From: CAWKGC01 sp963849005
GTDB lineage: Bacteria; Pseudomonadota; Gammaproteobacteria; Burkholderiales; Usitatibacteraceae
Assembly: GCA_963849005.1 (NCBI GenBank)
Contig: CAWKGC010000007.1
Span: 100,833 to 164,832 of the forward strand
Direction of reading: 5' to 3'
DNA length: 64,000 nucleotides
Both the position numbers and the translations under genes were made by a program. Each line of letters begins with the position of its first letter. The stretch's first letter is position 1. This document shows, one piece after another, positions 1 to 9,126 of this stretch. The notes below the pieces were generated by a model. That model had not been told where the DNA came from, ran no database searches, and worked only from the letters and a program-made list of their open reading frames with translations.

Positions 1-232
1 AGTCGACCGTTCCTTTCAGCCCGTGCGTGGCGGCGCCGCCCATCTTGGTGAAGGCGGCATAGAGGAGGTCGGTGCCGACCGCAGTCACCGGCGCGACGTG
101 AAAGCCGAGGACCAGCAGCGGCGTCATCAGCGAGCCGCCGCCCACGCCGGTGAGCCCGACGATGGCGCCGACGGCGAACCCGGCGATCGAATAGGAGAGA
201 TCCATGGGGTGGATGGTAGTTGGCTTGTTCAT
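1..232 (-). CDS. TauE/SafE family sulfite exporter (partial, C-terminus off the window)
   Basis: Only about 77 N-terminal residues of a membrane transporter are present; the gene runs off the left edge. The first helix carries GLTGVGGGSLMTPLLV, followed by AVGTDLLYAAFTK, both typical of TauE/SafE exporters of sulfite or organosulfonates. Translation could begin at 232 or at the Met at 205, which gives the more usual N-terminus. The gene diverges from the CysB-like regulator at 288 across about 55 bp. This pairing is common in sulfur-assimilation loci, so control by that regulator is a reasonable inference. Confidence 0.8.
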   Translation of the reverse strand, partial: MNKPTTIHPMDLSYSIAGFAVGAIVGLTGVGGGSLMTPLLVLGFHVAPVTAVGTDLLYAAFTKMGGAATHGLKGTVD

Positions 233-287
233 TCCCAGAAAATACTTTAATGTGCTATCTAAATAACTGACAGATATATAGAAAACG

Positions 288-1225
288 ATGAACCTGCAGC
301 AATTGCGCTACGTGAGCGAGGTGGCGAGGCGGGAACTCAGCGTCTCCGAAGCCGCTGCCGCGCTGCATACCTCGCAGCCAGGCGTGTCGAAACAAATTCA
401 GGCGCTCGAGCAGGAACTGGGCGTGCTGATCTTCGTCCGGCAGGGCCGGCGCCTTACCGCGATCACCGAAGCGGGGGCCGGGAGATCCTGAAGGGGTCGA
501 GCGCATCCTCGGTCGACATCGGCAACCTGAAGGCCGGGGCAGGAGTTCGACGACGAGGCCAGGGGCCACCTCGCCGTGGCGGTAACGCACACGCAGGCGC
601 GCTATTCGATGCCTCGGCCGTAACGGCGTTCAAGAAGCGCTTCCCGAAGTGAAGCTGAAGCTGCTGCAGGGCAATCCGCAACAGCTCGCGCGCATGGTGA
701 TCGACGGCGAGGCCGACCTCGCCATCGCCACCGAGGCGCTCGGCGACATGCGAGGAGCTCGCTTCGGTGCCGTGCTTCCAGTGGCACCACGGCGTGGTGG
801 TTCCCTCCCGCCATCCGTTGGCAAAGGTCCAGCCCCTGACGCTGGAGGCGATCGCCGGGTATCCCATCGTGACCTACGACCGCACCTTCACGGGCGGACC
901 TCGATCGACGCAGCTTTCGCCAAGCGCTCGCTTGCCCCCGAGATCGTCATGACCGCGCTCGACTCCGACGTGATCAAGGCCTATGTCTCGCTCGGCCTCG
1001 GCGTGGGCATCATCGCCTCCTTCGCGTTCGATCGCGCCAAGGACGCGGGACTGAAGATGCTCGATGCCTCGCATCTTTTCCCGGCGCAGACCACGCGGCT
1101 CGCGTTTCGCAAGGGCAGCTACCTGCGCGGCTATACGGTGGAATTCGCGCGGCTGTTCGCGCCGCACCTGGGCCAGGGAGCGATGCAGCAGCATCGAGGC
1201 GGCGGCGGAGAGTTTCTCGATCTAG
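288..1225 (+). pseudogene. cysB: CysB-type LysR regulator, multiply frameshifted
   Basis: The start MNLQQLRYVSEVARRELS and the helix-turn-helix part TSQPGVSKQIQALEQELG match CysB/Cbl regulators of sulfur assimilation. Further on, and only when frames are changed, come THTQARY, IATEAL, FQWHHGVVVPSRHPL, YPIVTYDRTFTG and DSDVIKAYVSLGLGVGIIAS. These are the CysB ligand-binding domain in the right order. The full product would be about 310 residues, ending at the TAG at 1223-1225. Breaks fall near 475, 520, 540, 615, 755, 895 and 1190. Most look like one extra base in a G/C run, so sequencing error is as likely as real decay. It diverges from the TauE/SafE gene. Confidence 0.8.
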
Positions 1226-1237
1226 CGGCGGCGTGCT

Positions 1238-1939
1238 TCAGCACTGCGCCCACTGGGCGCTGTACTTGTCGAGCAGCGTGACCATGGTGGTACCGGACAC
1301 CGAACTGCGCGCGCGCGGGCCCATTTCCAGGTCGAGGCGGAAGCTGTACTTCCTGAAGAACTCGTCGAACATCTCGCCGCCGAAGGTGCCGATCGCCGTG
1401 GCCTCGTCCAACTTCGCGTCGTAGTCGAGGATGATGGTGGCGAGCGGCTGCGGTGCCGGGCCGGAAAGGACTTTGGCGCCCGCCGAGGGATCGTAGACGC
1501 TGCGGTCCGAGCAGCAGGTGATGACCTTGCCGCGCGAGCTCGTGGGGCTGGGCTCGGCGCGAAAACCGATGAAGCTGACCTGCTTCGTCGGGTAGGTCAG
1601 CTTGTGCGCGCAGATCGCCGAATACGCGACGATGTTCTTCTCCGCGCCCACGCCCCCTGCCCAGCGGTAGGGCTGGCCGGACTCGGTCTTGAGCTCGACC
1701 GCGCCCGAGGCCGGCTCGCCCAGCGCGATCAGGAAGCATGGCGTGGCCGAGAACGGATAGTCGAACACGTAGCCGACGTTGCGCTTGAGCGATTTGAGCT
1801 TGAGCGGCTGGCCGGCGGCGTCGAGCAGCTTCGCCCGCGCATACATCCGCACCTTGAGGTCGGCGGCCTGCGCATTCGCGGGCAGGTTGGCGGCCGCGGG
1901 CACCGCGGCGCACAGTTTCACGAAGTCGCGTCGTTCCAT
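1238..1939 (-). CDS. Tat-exported Rieske-like [2Fe-2S] protein with an unusual ligand set
   Basis: This is a 233-residue protein starting at the Met of MERRDFVKL, a twin-arginine signal followed by an Ala-rich segment. A longer reading frame would begin inside the adjacent inverted repeat and is unlikely. Residues around 110-175 look like a Rieske cluster site. The first half is ICAHK (the C-x-H motif), but the second half reads ITCCSDRSVYDP, with Asp where Rieske proteins have the second His ligand. After it comes GAKVLSGPAPQPLATI, as in Rieske folds. It is probably a periplasmic redox protein; the partner is unknown. It points towards the CysB-like gene and has no obvious operon partner. 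Confidence 0.6.
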   Translation of the reverse strand: MERRDFVKLCAAVPAAANLPANAQAADLKVRMYARAKLLDAAGQPLKLKSLKRNVGYVFDYPFSATPCFLIALGEPASGAVELKTESGQPYRWAGGVGAEKNIVAYSAICAHKLTYPTKQVSFIGFRAEPSPTSSRGKVITCCSDRSVYDPSAGAKVLSGPAPQPLATIILDYDAKLDEATAIGTFGGEMFDEFFRKYSFRLDLEMGPRARSSVSGTTMVTLLDKYSAQWAQC

Positions 1940-1952
1940 GTGAATCAGAAAA

Positions 1953-2024
1953 CGGGTCAGTGTACATTTCCGCAAGTCGCCAGTTTATCGGGAAACTGCT
2001 TGCGGGAAATGTACTCTGACCCCG
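1953..2024. repeat. Inverted repeat (REP/REPIN-like), copy 1
   Basis: A near-perfect hairpin about 72 bp long. The left arm begins GGGTCAGTGTACATTTCC and the right arm ends GGAAATGTACTCTGACCCC, with GCAAG/CTTGC extending the stem. A second copy with the same outer arms but a different loop lies at 28343-28418. It sits between the Rieske-like gene and the end of the RND gene, in an extragenic position typical of REP elements. Confidence 0.8.
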
Positions 2025-2048
2025 CGGCAAAAGTACTCAGACGCCGTT

Positions 2049-5000
2049 TCAGCCCGGCTTGATGCGGAACCACGCGGCGTAGAGCGCCGGGAGAAACAGC
2101 AGGGTGAGCACGGTGGCCACCATCAGCCCGCCCATGATCGCCACCGCCATCGGGCCGTAGAAGGCGCTGCGGGTGAGCGGGATCATCGCGAGGATCGCCG
2201 CCGCCGCCGTGAGCATGATCGGGCGGAAGCGGCGCACGGTCGCGTCGATGATCGCGTCCCACTGCTCGGAGCCCGCCGCGGATGTCCTGCTCGATCTGGT
2301 CGACGAGGATGACCGAGTTGCGCATGATCATGCCGGCAAGCGCGATGGTGCCGAGCATGGCGACGAAGCCGAAGGGCACGTTGAAGGTCAGCAGGGCCGC
2401 GGCCACGCCGATCAGGCCCAGCGGCGCGGTCAGCACCACCAGCGCCACGCGCGAGAAGCTCTGCAACTGCAGCATCAATGCGGTCAGCATCACCAGCACC
2501 ATCACCGGCGCGACCGCCGCGATCGAGTTCGAGCCCCTGGCGCTGTCCTCGATCGCCCCGCCCGTTTCGATGCTGTAGCCGGCCGGGAGGCCCGCCTTGA
2601 GGTCGGCGATCTTCGCCAGCACCTGCTGGCTGACCACGGGGCCCTGGATGCCGTCGCGCAGGTCGGAGCGCACGGTGATCGCGGGCTGCCGGTTGCGCCG
2701 CCAGACCACGCCCGGCTCGAAGTCGTAGCGGATCTCGGCAATTTGCGCCAGCGGCACGGTGCGGCCGCGGCCCACCGGCACGGCGAGGTCCTTCAGCAGG
2801 CTCAGGAAGCGCCGTTCCTCGGTCGCGCCTCGCACCACCACGTCGATCTGCTTGTCCTTCTCGCGATAGCTGCGTCACCGCCAGGCCGGAAAGCATGGTG
2901 TTGAGGAAGGTGCCCAGCTCCTGCGTGGAAATGCCGAGCGCGCGCGCCCGGTCCTGGTCGATCGCGAGCCGGATCACTTTCGAAGGCTCGTCCCAGTCGA
3001 AATTCACGTCGCGCGTCCATTCGTTGGCGCGCATCACGCCCGCGACCTGCCTGGCGATCTCGCGCACCTTGCCTTGTCCTCGCCGATGACGCGGAACTGC
3101 ACCGGGTAGCCGACCGGCGGGCCGTTCTCCAGCCGGTTCACGCGCCCGCGCAGTTCCGTGAAGTCGGTCTCGAAATGGTGGTACAGGCGCGAGCGCACCT
3201 TCTCGCGCGATTCGCTGTCGCGCGTGGTGATGATGAACTGGCCGAAGTTGTTGTTGACCAGCTGCTGGTCGAAGGGCAGGTAGAAGCGCGGGCTGCCGCT
3301 GCCGATGTAGGCGACGAAATTCTCGATGCCGTCCTTCAGCTGCGGGTCGGAGAGCAGCAGCTTTTCCATCTTCTTCACCTGCGCCTCGGTTGCCGCCACC
3401 GAAGAGCCCTCGGCAAGGCGCAGGTCGACCACCAGCTCGAGCCGGCTGGCCGAGGGGAAGAACTGTTGCTGGACGAAGCGGAACGCGAACATCGAGGCAA
3501 GGAAGGCGGCGACGGTCGCGCCGATCACCAGCCAGCGGTGCGTGACGCACCACTCCACCACGCGCCGGAAGCGCAGGTAGAAGGGCTTGCGGTAGACCGC
3601 ATGCTCGTCGAAGTGCGCGCCGGACTTCCTGAAGTCCGGCAGCAGCTTGTAGCCGAGGTAGGGCACGAACACCACCGACACCACCCAGGAGACGAGCAGC
3701 GCGATCGTCACCACGGCGAAGATCGAGAAGGTGTACTCGCCGGTCGAGGAGCGCGCGAGCCCGATGGGCAGGAAGCCGGCGGCGGTGACGATCGTGCCGG
3801 TGAGCATCGGCAACGCGGTCGAGGTGTAGGCGAAGCTCGCCGCCTTGACGCGCTCGTAGCCCTGCTCCATCTTCACCACCATCATTTCCACCGAGATGAT
3901 GGCGTCGTCGACCAGCAGGCCGAGCGACATGATCAGCGCGCCCAGCGAGATCCGGTGCAGGTCGATGCCGAGCCTGGAGCATGAACATGAAGGTCACGGC
4001 CAGCACCAGCGGGATGGAGAGCGCGACGACGAGCCCGGTGCGCAGGCCCAGCGACAGGAAGCACACCGCGAGCACGATGCCGACCGCCTCGGCGAGCGAG
4101 CGCATGAAATCGCCGACCGAGCGCTTCACCACCACCGGCTGGTTGGCGACCCGGTCGAGTTCCATGCCCACCGGCAGCGTCTTCTCGAAGCGCGCGGTGG
4201 CCTCGTCCAGCGCGTGGCCCAGCGCGATGACGTCGCCGCGCGGCACCATCGAACGGCCACGCCGATGCGCCTCCTGCCCCATGAAGCGCATGCGCGGTTG
4301 CGGCGGGTCCGCGAAGCCGCGGTAGACGCGGGCCACGTCGCCGACGCGGAACTGCCGCCCGCCCGCGCGCACCGCGACGTTCCGCGACTGCCTCGACCGA
4401 GTCGAGCGCGCCGGTGGCGCGCAGGTAGATGCTTGTCCGTGGGCGTATCGAGGCTGCCGGCGGCGCTCACCGCGTTTTGCTGCGCGAGCGCGGCGAAGAC
4501 CACCGACGAGTCGACGCCGAGCGTGGCGAGCTTGGCGTTCGCCACCTCGACGAAGATCTTCTCGTCCTGCTCGCCGATCAGCTCGACCTTGGCGACGTCC
4601 TTCACGCGCAGCAGTTCGTTGCGCACGCGGTCGGCCGCGTCCTTCAACTGCGCGTAGCTGAAGCCGTCGCCGGTGAGCACGTAGATGTTGCCGAAGGTGT
4701 CGCCGAACTCGTCGTTGAAGAACGGGCCGACGATGCCCGGCGGCAGCTGCGTGCGGATGTCGCCGACTTTCTTGCGCACCTGGTACCAGCTTTCGGCGGC
4801 CTCGGCCGCGCGCGAGCAGTCCTTGACGAAGACGAACACGACCGACTCGCCGGGCTTGGAATAGCTGCGCATGAAGTCCAGCCGCGGCGTCTCCTGCAGC
4901 TTCCTCTCGATCCTGTCGGTGACCTGCAGCTCGACCTCTTCCGCGGTCGCCCCCGGCCAGATCGTGCGCACCACCATCAGCCGGAAGGTGAAGTCCGGGT

Positions 5001-5118
5001 CCTCCGACTGGCCGAGGCGCAGGTAGGAGCCCACGCCGATCGCGCCGAGCACGAGGATGAAGAACAGCACCAGCGTCTGGTGCGCCAGCGCCCATTCGGA
5101 CAGGTTGAACCGCTTCAT
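2049..5118 (-). pseudogene. RND efflux permease (AcrB/HAE1-like), multiply frameshifted
   Basis: Read across frames this is one inner-membrane RND permease of about 1,020 residues. It begins MKRFNLSEWALAHQ and ends LLFLPALYAAWFRIKPG. Family landmarks appear in order: LGQSEDPDFTFRLMVV, WPGATAEEVE, the acidic TM4 region LGLLVDDAIISVEMM, and the TM11 region GMIMRNSVILVDQIEQD. The frame changes near 4435, 4260, 3970, 3075, 2870 and 2285. It lies 6 bp downstream of the adaptor gene and would form the inner-membrane part of a proton-driven pump; no outer-membrane channel gene is nearby. Some or all of the breaks may be sequencing errors. Confidence 0.85.
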
Positions 5119-5124
5119 CGCGCC

Positions 5125-6237
5125 TCAGCCCTTCGGCTTCGCGTCGGCGGTCTTCTCCGCCGGCGCCGCGCCCGGAAGCAATACCTGCTGGTCCGGCAGC
5201 AGCTTGTGCACGCCCGCGGTGACCACGATGTCGCCGGGGGCGAGCCCGGCGAGGATGCTCACGCCGTCCTCGCGATACTGGCCGATCTTCACCGCGCGCA
5301 GTTTCACCTTGCTGGTGGCCGGGTCGACGACCCACACCGCGGGCTCGCCCTTTTCGCGGTCCTTCGTGATCGAGGTCAGCGGCAGCAGCACCACGGTGCC
5401 GTTGTCGCTGCCGTGGAAACCGACGTTCGCCGTCATGCCGAGCTGCACGTCGGCGGGCGCCCCGGGAACGCTGATGCGCACGGCGTAGGTGCGCGTGGCC
5501 GGGTCCGCCGCGCCGGCGATCTCGCGGACCACGCCGGGCAGCAGCTTGCCCGGGTCGGCCCAGCGGCTCACCACCGCAGGCTGGCCGACCTTGAAGCGGC
5601 CGACGTCGCCCTCGGGCAGGTTGATCACGACTTCGCGCTCGCCGTCGTGGGCGAGCCGCATCACCGGCTGGCCCGCGGCGACGACCTGCCCCGGCTCGGC
5701 CTTCACTTCGGTGACGATGCCGTCGGCATCCGCCGTGAGCGTGGTGTAGGCGGCCTGGTTGCCCGCGGCGCCTGCCTGCGCGCGCGCCTGCTCGAGCTTC
5801 GCATTGGCGGCATTCGACTGGTTCTTGCGCTGGTCGTAGGCCGACTGGCTGATGAACTTCTTCGCCAGCAGGTCGGCATAGCGGGCGAGTTCGTCACGGG
5901 CGAGCGCGGCGTCGCTTTCCGCGGCTGCCAGGTTGGCGCGCGCGCTTTCCAGCGACAATCGCGCGTCCTCGGGGTCGAGGCGCGCGAGCACCTGTCCTTT
6001 CTTCACGCGCGCGCCGGCATCCACCGAACGCGCGACCATCTTGCCGCCGACGCGGAAGGCGAGGTCGGCTTCGATCCGCGCGCGGACCTCGCCCGGGTAG
6101 ACGTCGTGCGGGGAGACGCCGCCGGCGGCGACTTTCTGCACCACCACGGGACGCACCGCGGCGACCTGTTCGGCGGGCTTGCCGCAGGCGGCAAGGAGGA
6201 GGGCGAGGGCGGGAAGGGGAGCGATGCGGGCGTTCAT
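5125..6237 (-). CDS. RND efflux periplasmic adaptor (membrane fusion) lipoprotein
   Basis: This 370-residue protein begins with a lipoprotein signal ending LLAAC, so it should be lipid-anchored in the periplasm. After it come the barrel/lipoyl half RARIEADLAFRVGGKMV, VKKGQVLARLD, an alpha-hairpin rich in Ala and Arg (about residues 95-170), the second lipoyl half GIVTEVKAEPGQVV, and the beta-barrel/MP domain. That is the normal order and length for HlyD/AcrA-type adaptors. It joins the permease encoded immediately downstream. Its ATG overlaps the stop codon of the upstream TetR gene by 4 bp, so the regulator, adaptor and permease form one operon. Confidence 0.9.
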   Translation of the reverse strand: MNARIAPLPALALLLAACGKPAEQVAAVRPVVVQKVAAGGVSPHDVYPGEVRARIEADLAFRVGGKMVARSVDAGARVKKGQVLARLDPEDARLSLESARANLAAAESDAALARDELARYADLLAKKFISQSAYDQRKNQSNAANAKLEQARAQAGAAGNQAAYTTLTADADGIVTEVKAEPGQVVAAGQPVMRLAHDGEREVVINLPEGDVGRFKVGQPAVVSRWADPGKLLPGVVREIAGAADPATRTYAVRISVPGAPADVQLGMTANVGFHGSDNGTVVLLPLTSITKDREKGEPAVWVVDPATSKVKLRAVKIGQYREDGVSILAGLAPGDIVVTAGVHKLLPDQQVLLPGAAPAEKTADAKPKG

Positions 6238-6950
6238 TTGCGGGATCCTTTGCTGCGCGCAGAAACAGGCTTGCCCCTGGCCGGCGGCATCGCTCGCCGG
6301 CGCGGTTCGCCTTCGATCCAGCCGATCCAGAGTGCGTTCAGGGCGACATCGAGCTCTTTCTCGTAGTCGCGATTGAAGAGCCGGAGGTCGGCGCGTTGCA
6401 TGGCCTTGCCGAAACGCTCGATCGGATGCAGGAGCTGCCAGAGGCCGACGATCAGGCCGTAGCTGTGTTGCAGGAGTGTCACGCCATCGCCCGCTGCCAG
6501 CGTCGGGAAATGGCGCTCCAGCCCGGCGCCAGCTTCGGCGAGCCAGGCGGCGACGCGCATCTTGAAGGCGAGCGCGACCCCGGTCGGGATGTCGCGGTCC
6601 ATCATGGCCATGCAGCGGCTGGTGAGCGCCAGGTAGCCCGGCACGCGCACCATGTGCGTGTGCGTCACTTCGAGGACGTCCTCATAGCGGACGCTGTCCC
6701 TGGCGACGGTAGCGACCAGCGCATTGAAGAAGCGCTCCACGTGCCGCTCGTGCAAGGAGAGCAGCATCTCTTCCTTGCTCGGGAAGTACAGGTACACCGT
6801 GCCCTTGCCGAGGCCGGCCGAGTCCGCGACTTCCGAGACGTTGGCGATGCGAGACGGATGCTTGAGGAACAGCGCTTCGGCGGCGTCGAGGATGGCGTGC
6901 TTGCGCACCTCCTTGTCCTCGACCCCGATCGCGCGGGACTTGATCACCAT
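6234..6950 (-). CDS. TetR/AcrR family regulator of the RND operon
   Basis: This 238-residue protein has an N-terminal TetR helix-turn-helix: AILDAAEALFLKH, then ISEVAD-like VSEVADSAGLGKGTVYLYFPSKEE. The remaining residues form the variable ligand-binding domain, and the C-terminus is basic (RRRAMPPARGKPVSARSK). The start at 6950 (MVIKSRAIG) is chosen because it just precedes the DNA-binding domain; a longer frame upstream would cover the operator. It is the first gene of the regulator-adaptor-permease operon and most likely represses it through the inverted repeat at 6957-7000. Confidence 0.85.
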   Translation of the reverse strand: MVIKSRAIGVEDKEVRKHAILDAAEALFLKHPSRIANVSEVADSAGLGKGTVYLYFPSKEEMLLSLHERHVERFFNALVATVARDSVRYEDVLEVTHTHMVRVPGYLALTSRCMAMMDRDIPTGVALAFKMRVAAWLAEAGAGLERHFPTLAAGDGVTLLQHSYGLIVGLWQLLHPIERFGKAMQRADLRLFNRDYEKELDVALNALWIGWIEGEPRRRAMPPARGKPVSARSKGSRK

Positions 6951-6956
6951 GACAAA

Positions 6957-7000
6957 TGACTCCGGGTCAGTTGATGGCCATGCTAACTGACCGCGGGTCA
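6957..7000. promoter_or_regulatory. Inverted-repeat operator upstream of the RND/TetR operon
   Basis: Two 16-bp arms, TGACTCCGGGTCAGTT and AACTGACCGCGGGTCA, are inverted copies differing at few positions and are separated by 12 bp. The site lies 7 bp upstream of the TetR start codon. This is the expected place for TetR autoregulation, so it is the probable operator (inference from position and symmetry). Confidence 0.6.
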
Positions 7001-7048
7001 ACATGCAAGCGCGCGATTGCCACGGCCCGGGACCGGCCGGGGAAAAGT

Positions 7049-7522
7049 TCAGATTTCCACGATCATGCAGGTGGTCGATCCGTGGGCGAGCAGGTTGCCC
7101 TTGGCATCGACCAACTTGCCTTCCGCAGTCGCGACCTTGCGGCCGGCGTGGACTACACGGCCTTCGCATGTGACGAGCCCCGTGCGCTCGCTCAGCGCGC
7201 GCACGAAGTTCACCTTCAACTCGAGCGTCGTGAAGAGGGCGCCCCGCGGTGTCGTGGTGAGGACGGCGCAACCCATGGCGCTGTCGAGCAACATCGAGGT
7301 CCATCCGCCGTGCACCATGCCCATCGGGTTGTAATGCTCGAACTTCGGCGTGCCGGTGAAGCGGACCATGCCCACCTCGGCATGAACGAGGTCGATGCTG
7401 CTCAGGCGCGAGAATGGCGGCCGGGTGAATTTCCCGGCGGCGAGGCCCTGCATGAACTCCAGGCCCGTGAGGTTTTTCAGGACCTCATGCGGGACCAGGC
7501 CGACTTCTTCGGTGTCTACCAT
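7049..7522 (-). CDS. PaaI-family hotdog thioesterase
   Basis: This 157-residue protein has the hotdog-fold signature of PaaI/YdiI-like acyl-CoA thioesterases. HYNPMGMVHGGWTSMLLDSAMG supplies the HGG loop with catalytic and CoA-binding residues, and LELKVNFVRAL, CEGRVVHAGRKVATAEGKLVD and the closing strand follow. It would hydrolyse acyl- or aryl-CoA esters in the cytoplasm. Its start overlaps the end of the upstream alpha/beta hydrolase gene by 7 bp, so the two are translated as a pair under the TetR gene at 8487. Confidence 0.85.
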   Translation of the reverse strand: MVDTEEVGLVPHEVLKNLTGLEFMQGLAAGKFTRPPFSRLSSIDLVHAEVGMVRFTGTPKFEHYNPMGMVHGGWTSMLLDSAMGCAVLTTTPRGALFTTLELKVNFVRALSERTGLVTCEGRVVHAGRKVATAEGKLVDAKGNLLAHGSTTCMIVEI

Positions 7523-8418
7523 GTGGATTCCGCCAATCGCAGTGCCGGGTCGCGCGAGCCGAGCACGCGCGCTCCGACGCTCTTGTCATCGAGGAAACGC
7601 AGGATCGCGGCGATTACCAGCGCAGACTTGAGGATCCTCGTGTGGCCGAGGCCGTTGGTGGAGAGCAACCGTGCGTCGGGATAGAGCAGGGCGTAGCGCT
7701 CGGCGTCGCTCCACGGCACGTCCTTGTCACCGAGGTCGTGGATCACCAAGGTCGGGCGGTTCGCGCGTTCGGCGGTGGAGGCCACGCCGGCAAAGTCGAA
7801 TCCCATGCCCTCGCGCCGCTCGATGCGCGCCTGCATCATGCGGCGCACGCGTTCGGTGAAGCCGAGCATGCGCGCGAAGCGCCGCGTGGCATCGACCGGT
7901 TCGGCCATGGCGCCGATCAGGACGAGGCGCCCGGCCTCGAGGCCATCGCGCAGGGCAACCGCCGCCGCCGAGCCGCCCAGCGAATGGCCGATCACCGCGT
8001 GCAGCGGGCCGACGCGCTCGGCGACCGCCTTCAGGATGCGCGCGAACTCCGGCAGGCTGGAATGATCGCCGGTGCTGGCGCCATGGCCCGGCTGGTCGAA
8101 GGTGGCGACTTCATAGCCCTGCCCGACGAGCGCGGCGATGATCGCGTCGAACTGCAGTCCCCAGCCGGCCCAGCCGTGCGCGAGCACCACGCGAGGCGCG
8201 CCGGCCGCCGCGGCCCAGCGATACAGGACGATGCGCTGCCCGGCAGTCTCGAGGTATTCCACTGCATCGGGCCGGCGGGCGAGCACCGGGACGGGCTTTC
8301 GCGACCGCCGCATGGGGCGCAGGAAGAGCTCTTCGGCCAGTCGCGCGCCAAGACCCGGCACGAGGTGCGAAAGCAGTGACAGGGAGGTCTTGATCGGTAG
8401 CGCCAGGGCTGCATTCAT
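7516..8418 (-). CDS. Alpha/beta hydrolase
   Basis: A 300-residue alpha/beta-hydrolase. VLAHGWAGWGLQFDAI holds the oxyanion HGW motif, VIGHSLGGSAAAVAL the nucleophile elbow (Ser in GHSLGG), LVIHDLGDKDVPWSDAE the acid region, and GLGHTRILKS the catalytic His. The chosen start, MNAALALPIK at 8418, follows a plausible leader. The natural substrate, an ester or lactone, cannot be told from sequence. It is co-transcribed with the thioesterase downstream. A short site at 8455-8470 matches the one in front of the neighbouring TetR gene. Confidence 0.85.
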   Translation of the reverse strand: MNAALALPIKTSLSLLSHLVPGLGARLAEELFLRPMRRSRKPVPVLARRPDAVEYLETAGQRIVLYRWAAAAGAPRVVLAHGWAGWGLQFDAIIAALVGQGYEVATFDQPGHGASTGDHSSLPEFARILKAVAERVGPLHAVIGHSLGGSAAAVALRDGLEAGRLVLIGAMAEPVDATRRFARMLGFTERVRRMMQARIERREGMGFDFAGVASTAERANRPTLVIHDLGDKDVPWSDAERYALLYPDARLLSTNGLGHTRILKSALVIAAILRFLDDKSVGARVLGSRDPALRLAESTW

Positions 8419-8454
8419 GGTGTGCCTCGAGGTTGCGAGATGGAGGAATGAAAG

Positions 8455-8470
8455 TGAACGGTCGTGCACT
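8455..8470. promoter_or_regulatory. Probable TetR operator upstream of the hydrolase operon
   Basis: TGAACGGTCGTGCACT lies 37 bp upstream of the hydrolase start. It shares the ten-base core GAACGGTCGT with the site at 9095-9110 that precedes the TetR gene. Matching sites before the regulator and before the adjacent operon suggest both are controlled by that TetR protein. Confidence 0.5.
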
Positions 8471-8486
8471 AACCGGGTAAAAAAAA

Positions 8487-9083
8487 TCAGTGCGAAAGGG
8501 GCGATGCCATGGCAATGAGCCGGTTGAACGACATCCGGGCGCGAGTGAATCCGGAAGCGTCTTCCTGAAGCCGCCAGTCCTGGTGGGCAATCAGGAACAG
8601 GCCGTGCATCTCGAACGCAAGCTGCTCGGGGTCGGTGTCCGTGCGCAGATGGCCTTCCTCGATCGATTGCCGCACCGCGCGGGCAAGCGTGCGGCGCAAC
8701 TCGGACGCCGTGCGGCGAATGCGGTCGCGCACCGGGCCGGGGCGGTCGTCGAATTCGCTGGCGCCCGCGACGATGACGCAGCCGCCGCCGCGCATGTTGG
8801 CGATGTGCGACAGCCAGCCGTCGAAGATCGCCTCGAGGCGGGGCAGCCCCCTGGGCTTGTTGATTGCCGGGACGAACACGCGCCGGCCGAACTCCTCGCG
8901 CACTTCGTCTATCAGGGCAAGGACCAGCTCTTCGCGCGAGCCGAAATGGGCGAACACGCCGCTCTTCGAGAGTCCCATGCGCTCGGCGAGCGTGCCGAGC
9001 GACAGCCCTTCCAGGCCGACTTGGGAGGCCATCTGGTGGGCGGTATTGAGGATTGCCTTGCGGGTCTGCGCGCCTTTGTTCAT
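8487..9083 (-). CDS. TetR/AcrR family regulator
   Basis: This 198-residue TetR protein has the helix-turn-helix KAILNTAHQMASQVG then LGTLAERMGLSKSGVFAHFG, followed by a ligand-binding domain with the TetR_C motif MRGGGCVIVAGASEFDDRPG. The start is the Met of MNKGAQTRK at 9083; the longer frame would run through the operator. It lies just upstream of, and in the same direction as, the hydrolase-thioesterase pair. Shared palindromic sites suggest it represses both that pair and itself. Confidence 0.85.
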   Translation of the reverse strand: MNKGAQTRKAILNTAHQMASQVGLEGLSLGTLAERMGLSKSGVFAHFGSREELVLALIDEVREEFGRRVFVPAINKPRGLPRLEAIFDGWLSHIANMRGGGCVIVAGASEFDDRPGPVRDRIRRTASELRRTLARAVRQSIEEGHLRTDTDPEQLAFEMHGLFLIAHQDWRLQEDASGFTRARMSFNRLIAMASPLSH

Positions 9084-9094
9084 CGGCGCAGAAT

Positions 9095-9110
9095 AGAACG
9101 GTCGTTCGAT
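9095..9110. promoter_or_regulatory. Palindromic operator upstream of the TetR gene
   Basis: AGAACGGTCGTTCGAT contains the near-palindrome GAACGGTCGTTC, 12 bp upstream of the TetR start codon. The same core occurs at 8455-8470. The symmetry and position fit an autoregulatory TetR site. Confidence 0.5.
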
Positions 9111-9126
9111 TCTGTCAAGCCCCTCG

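Noticed and set aside
1940..1975. A longer N-terminus for the Rieske-like protein (start at 1975)
   Set aside because: It would translate the inverted repeat and place the twin-arginine motif too far from the start; MERRDFVKL at 1939 is a normal Tat leader.
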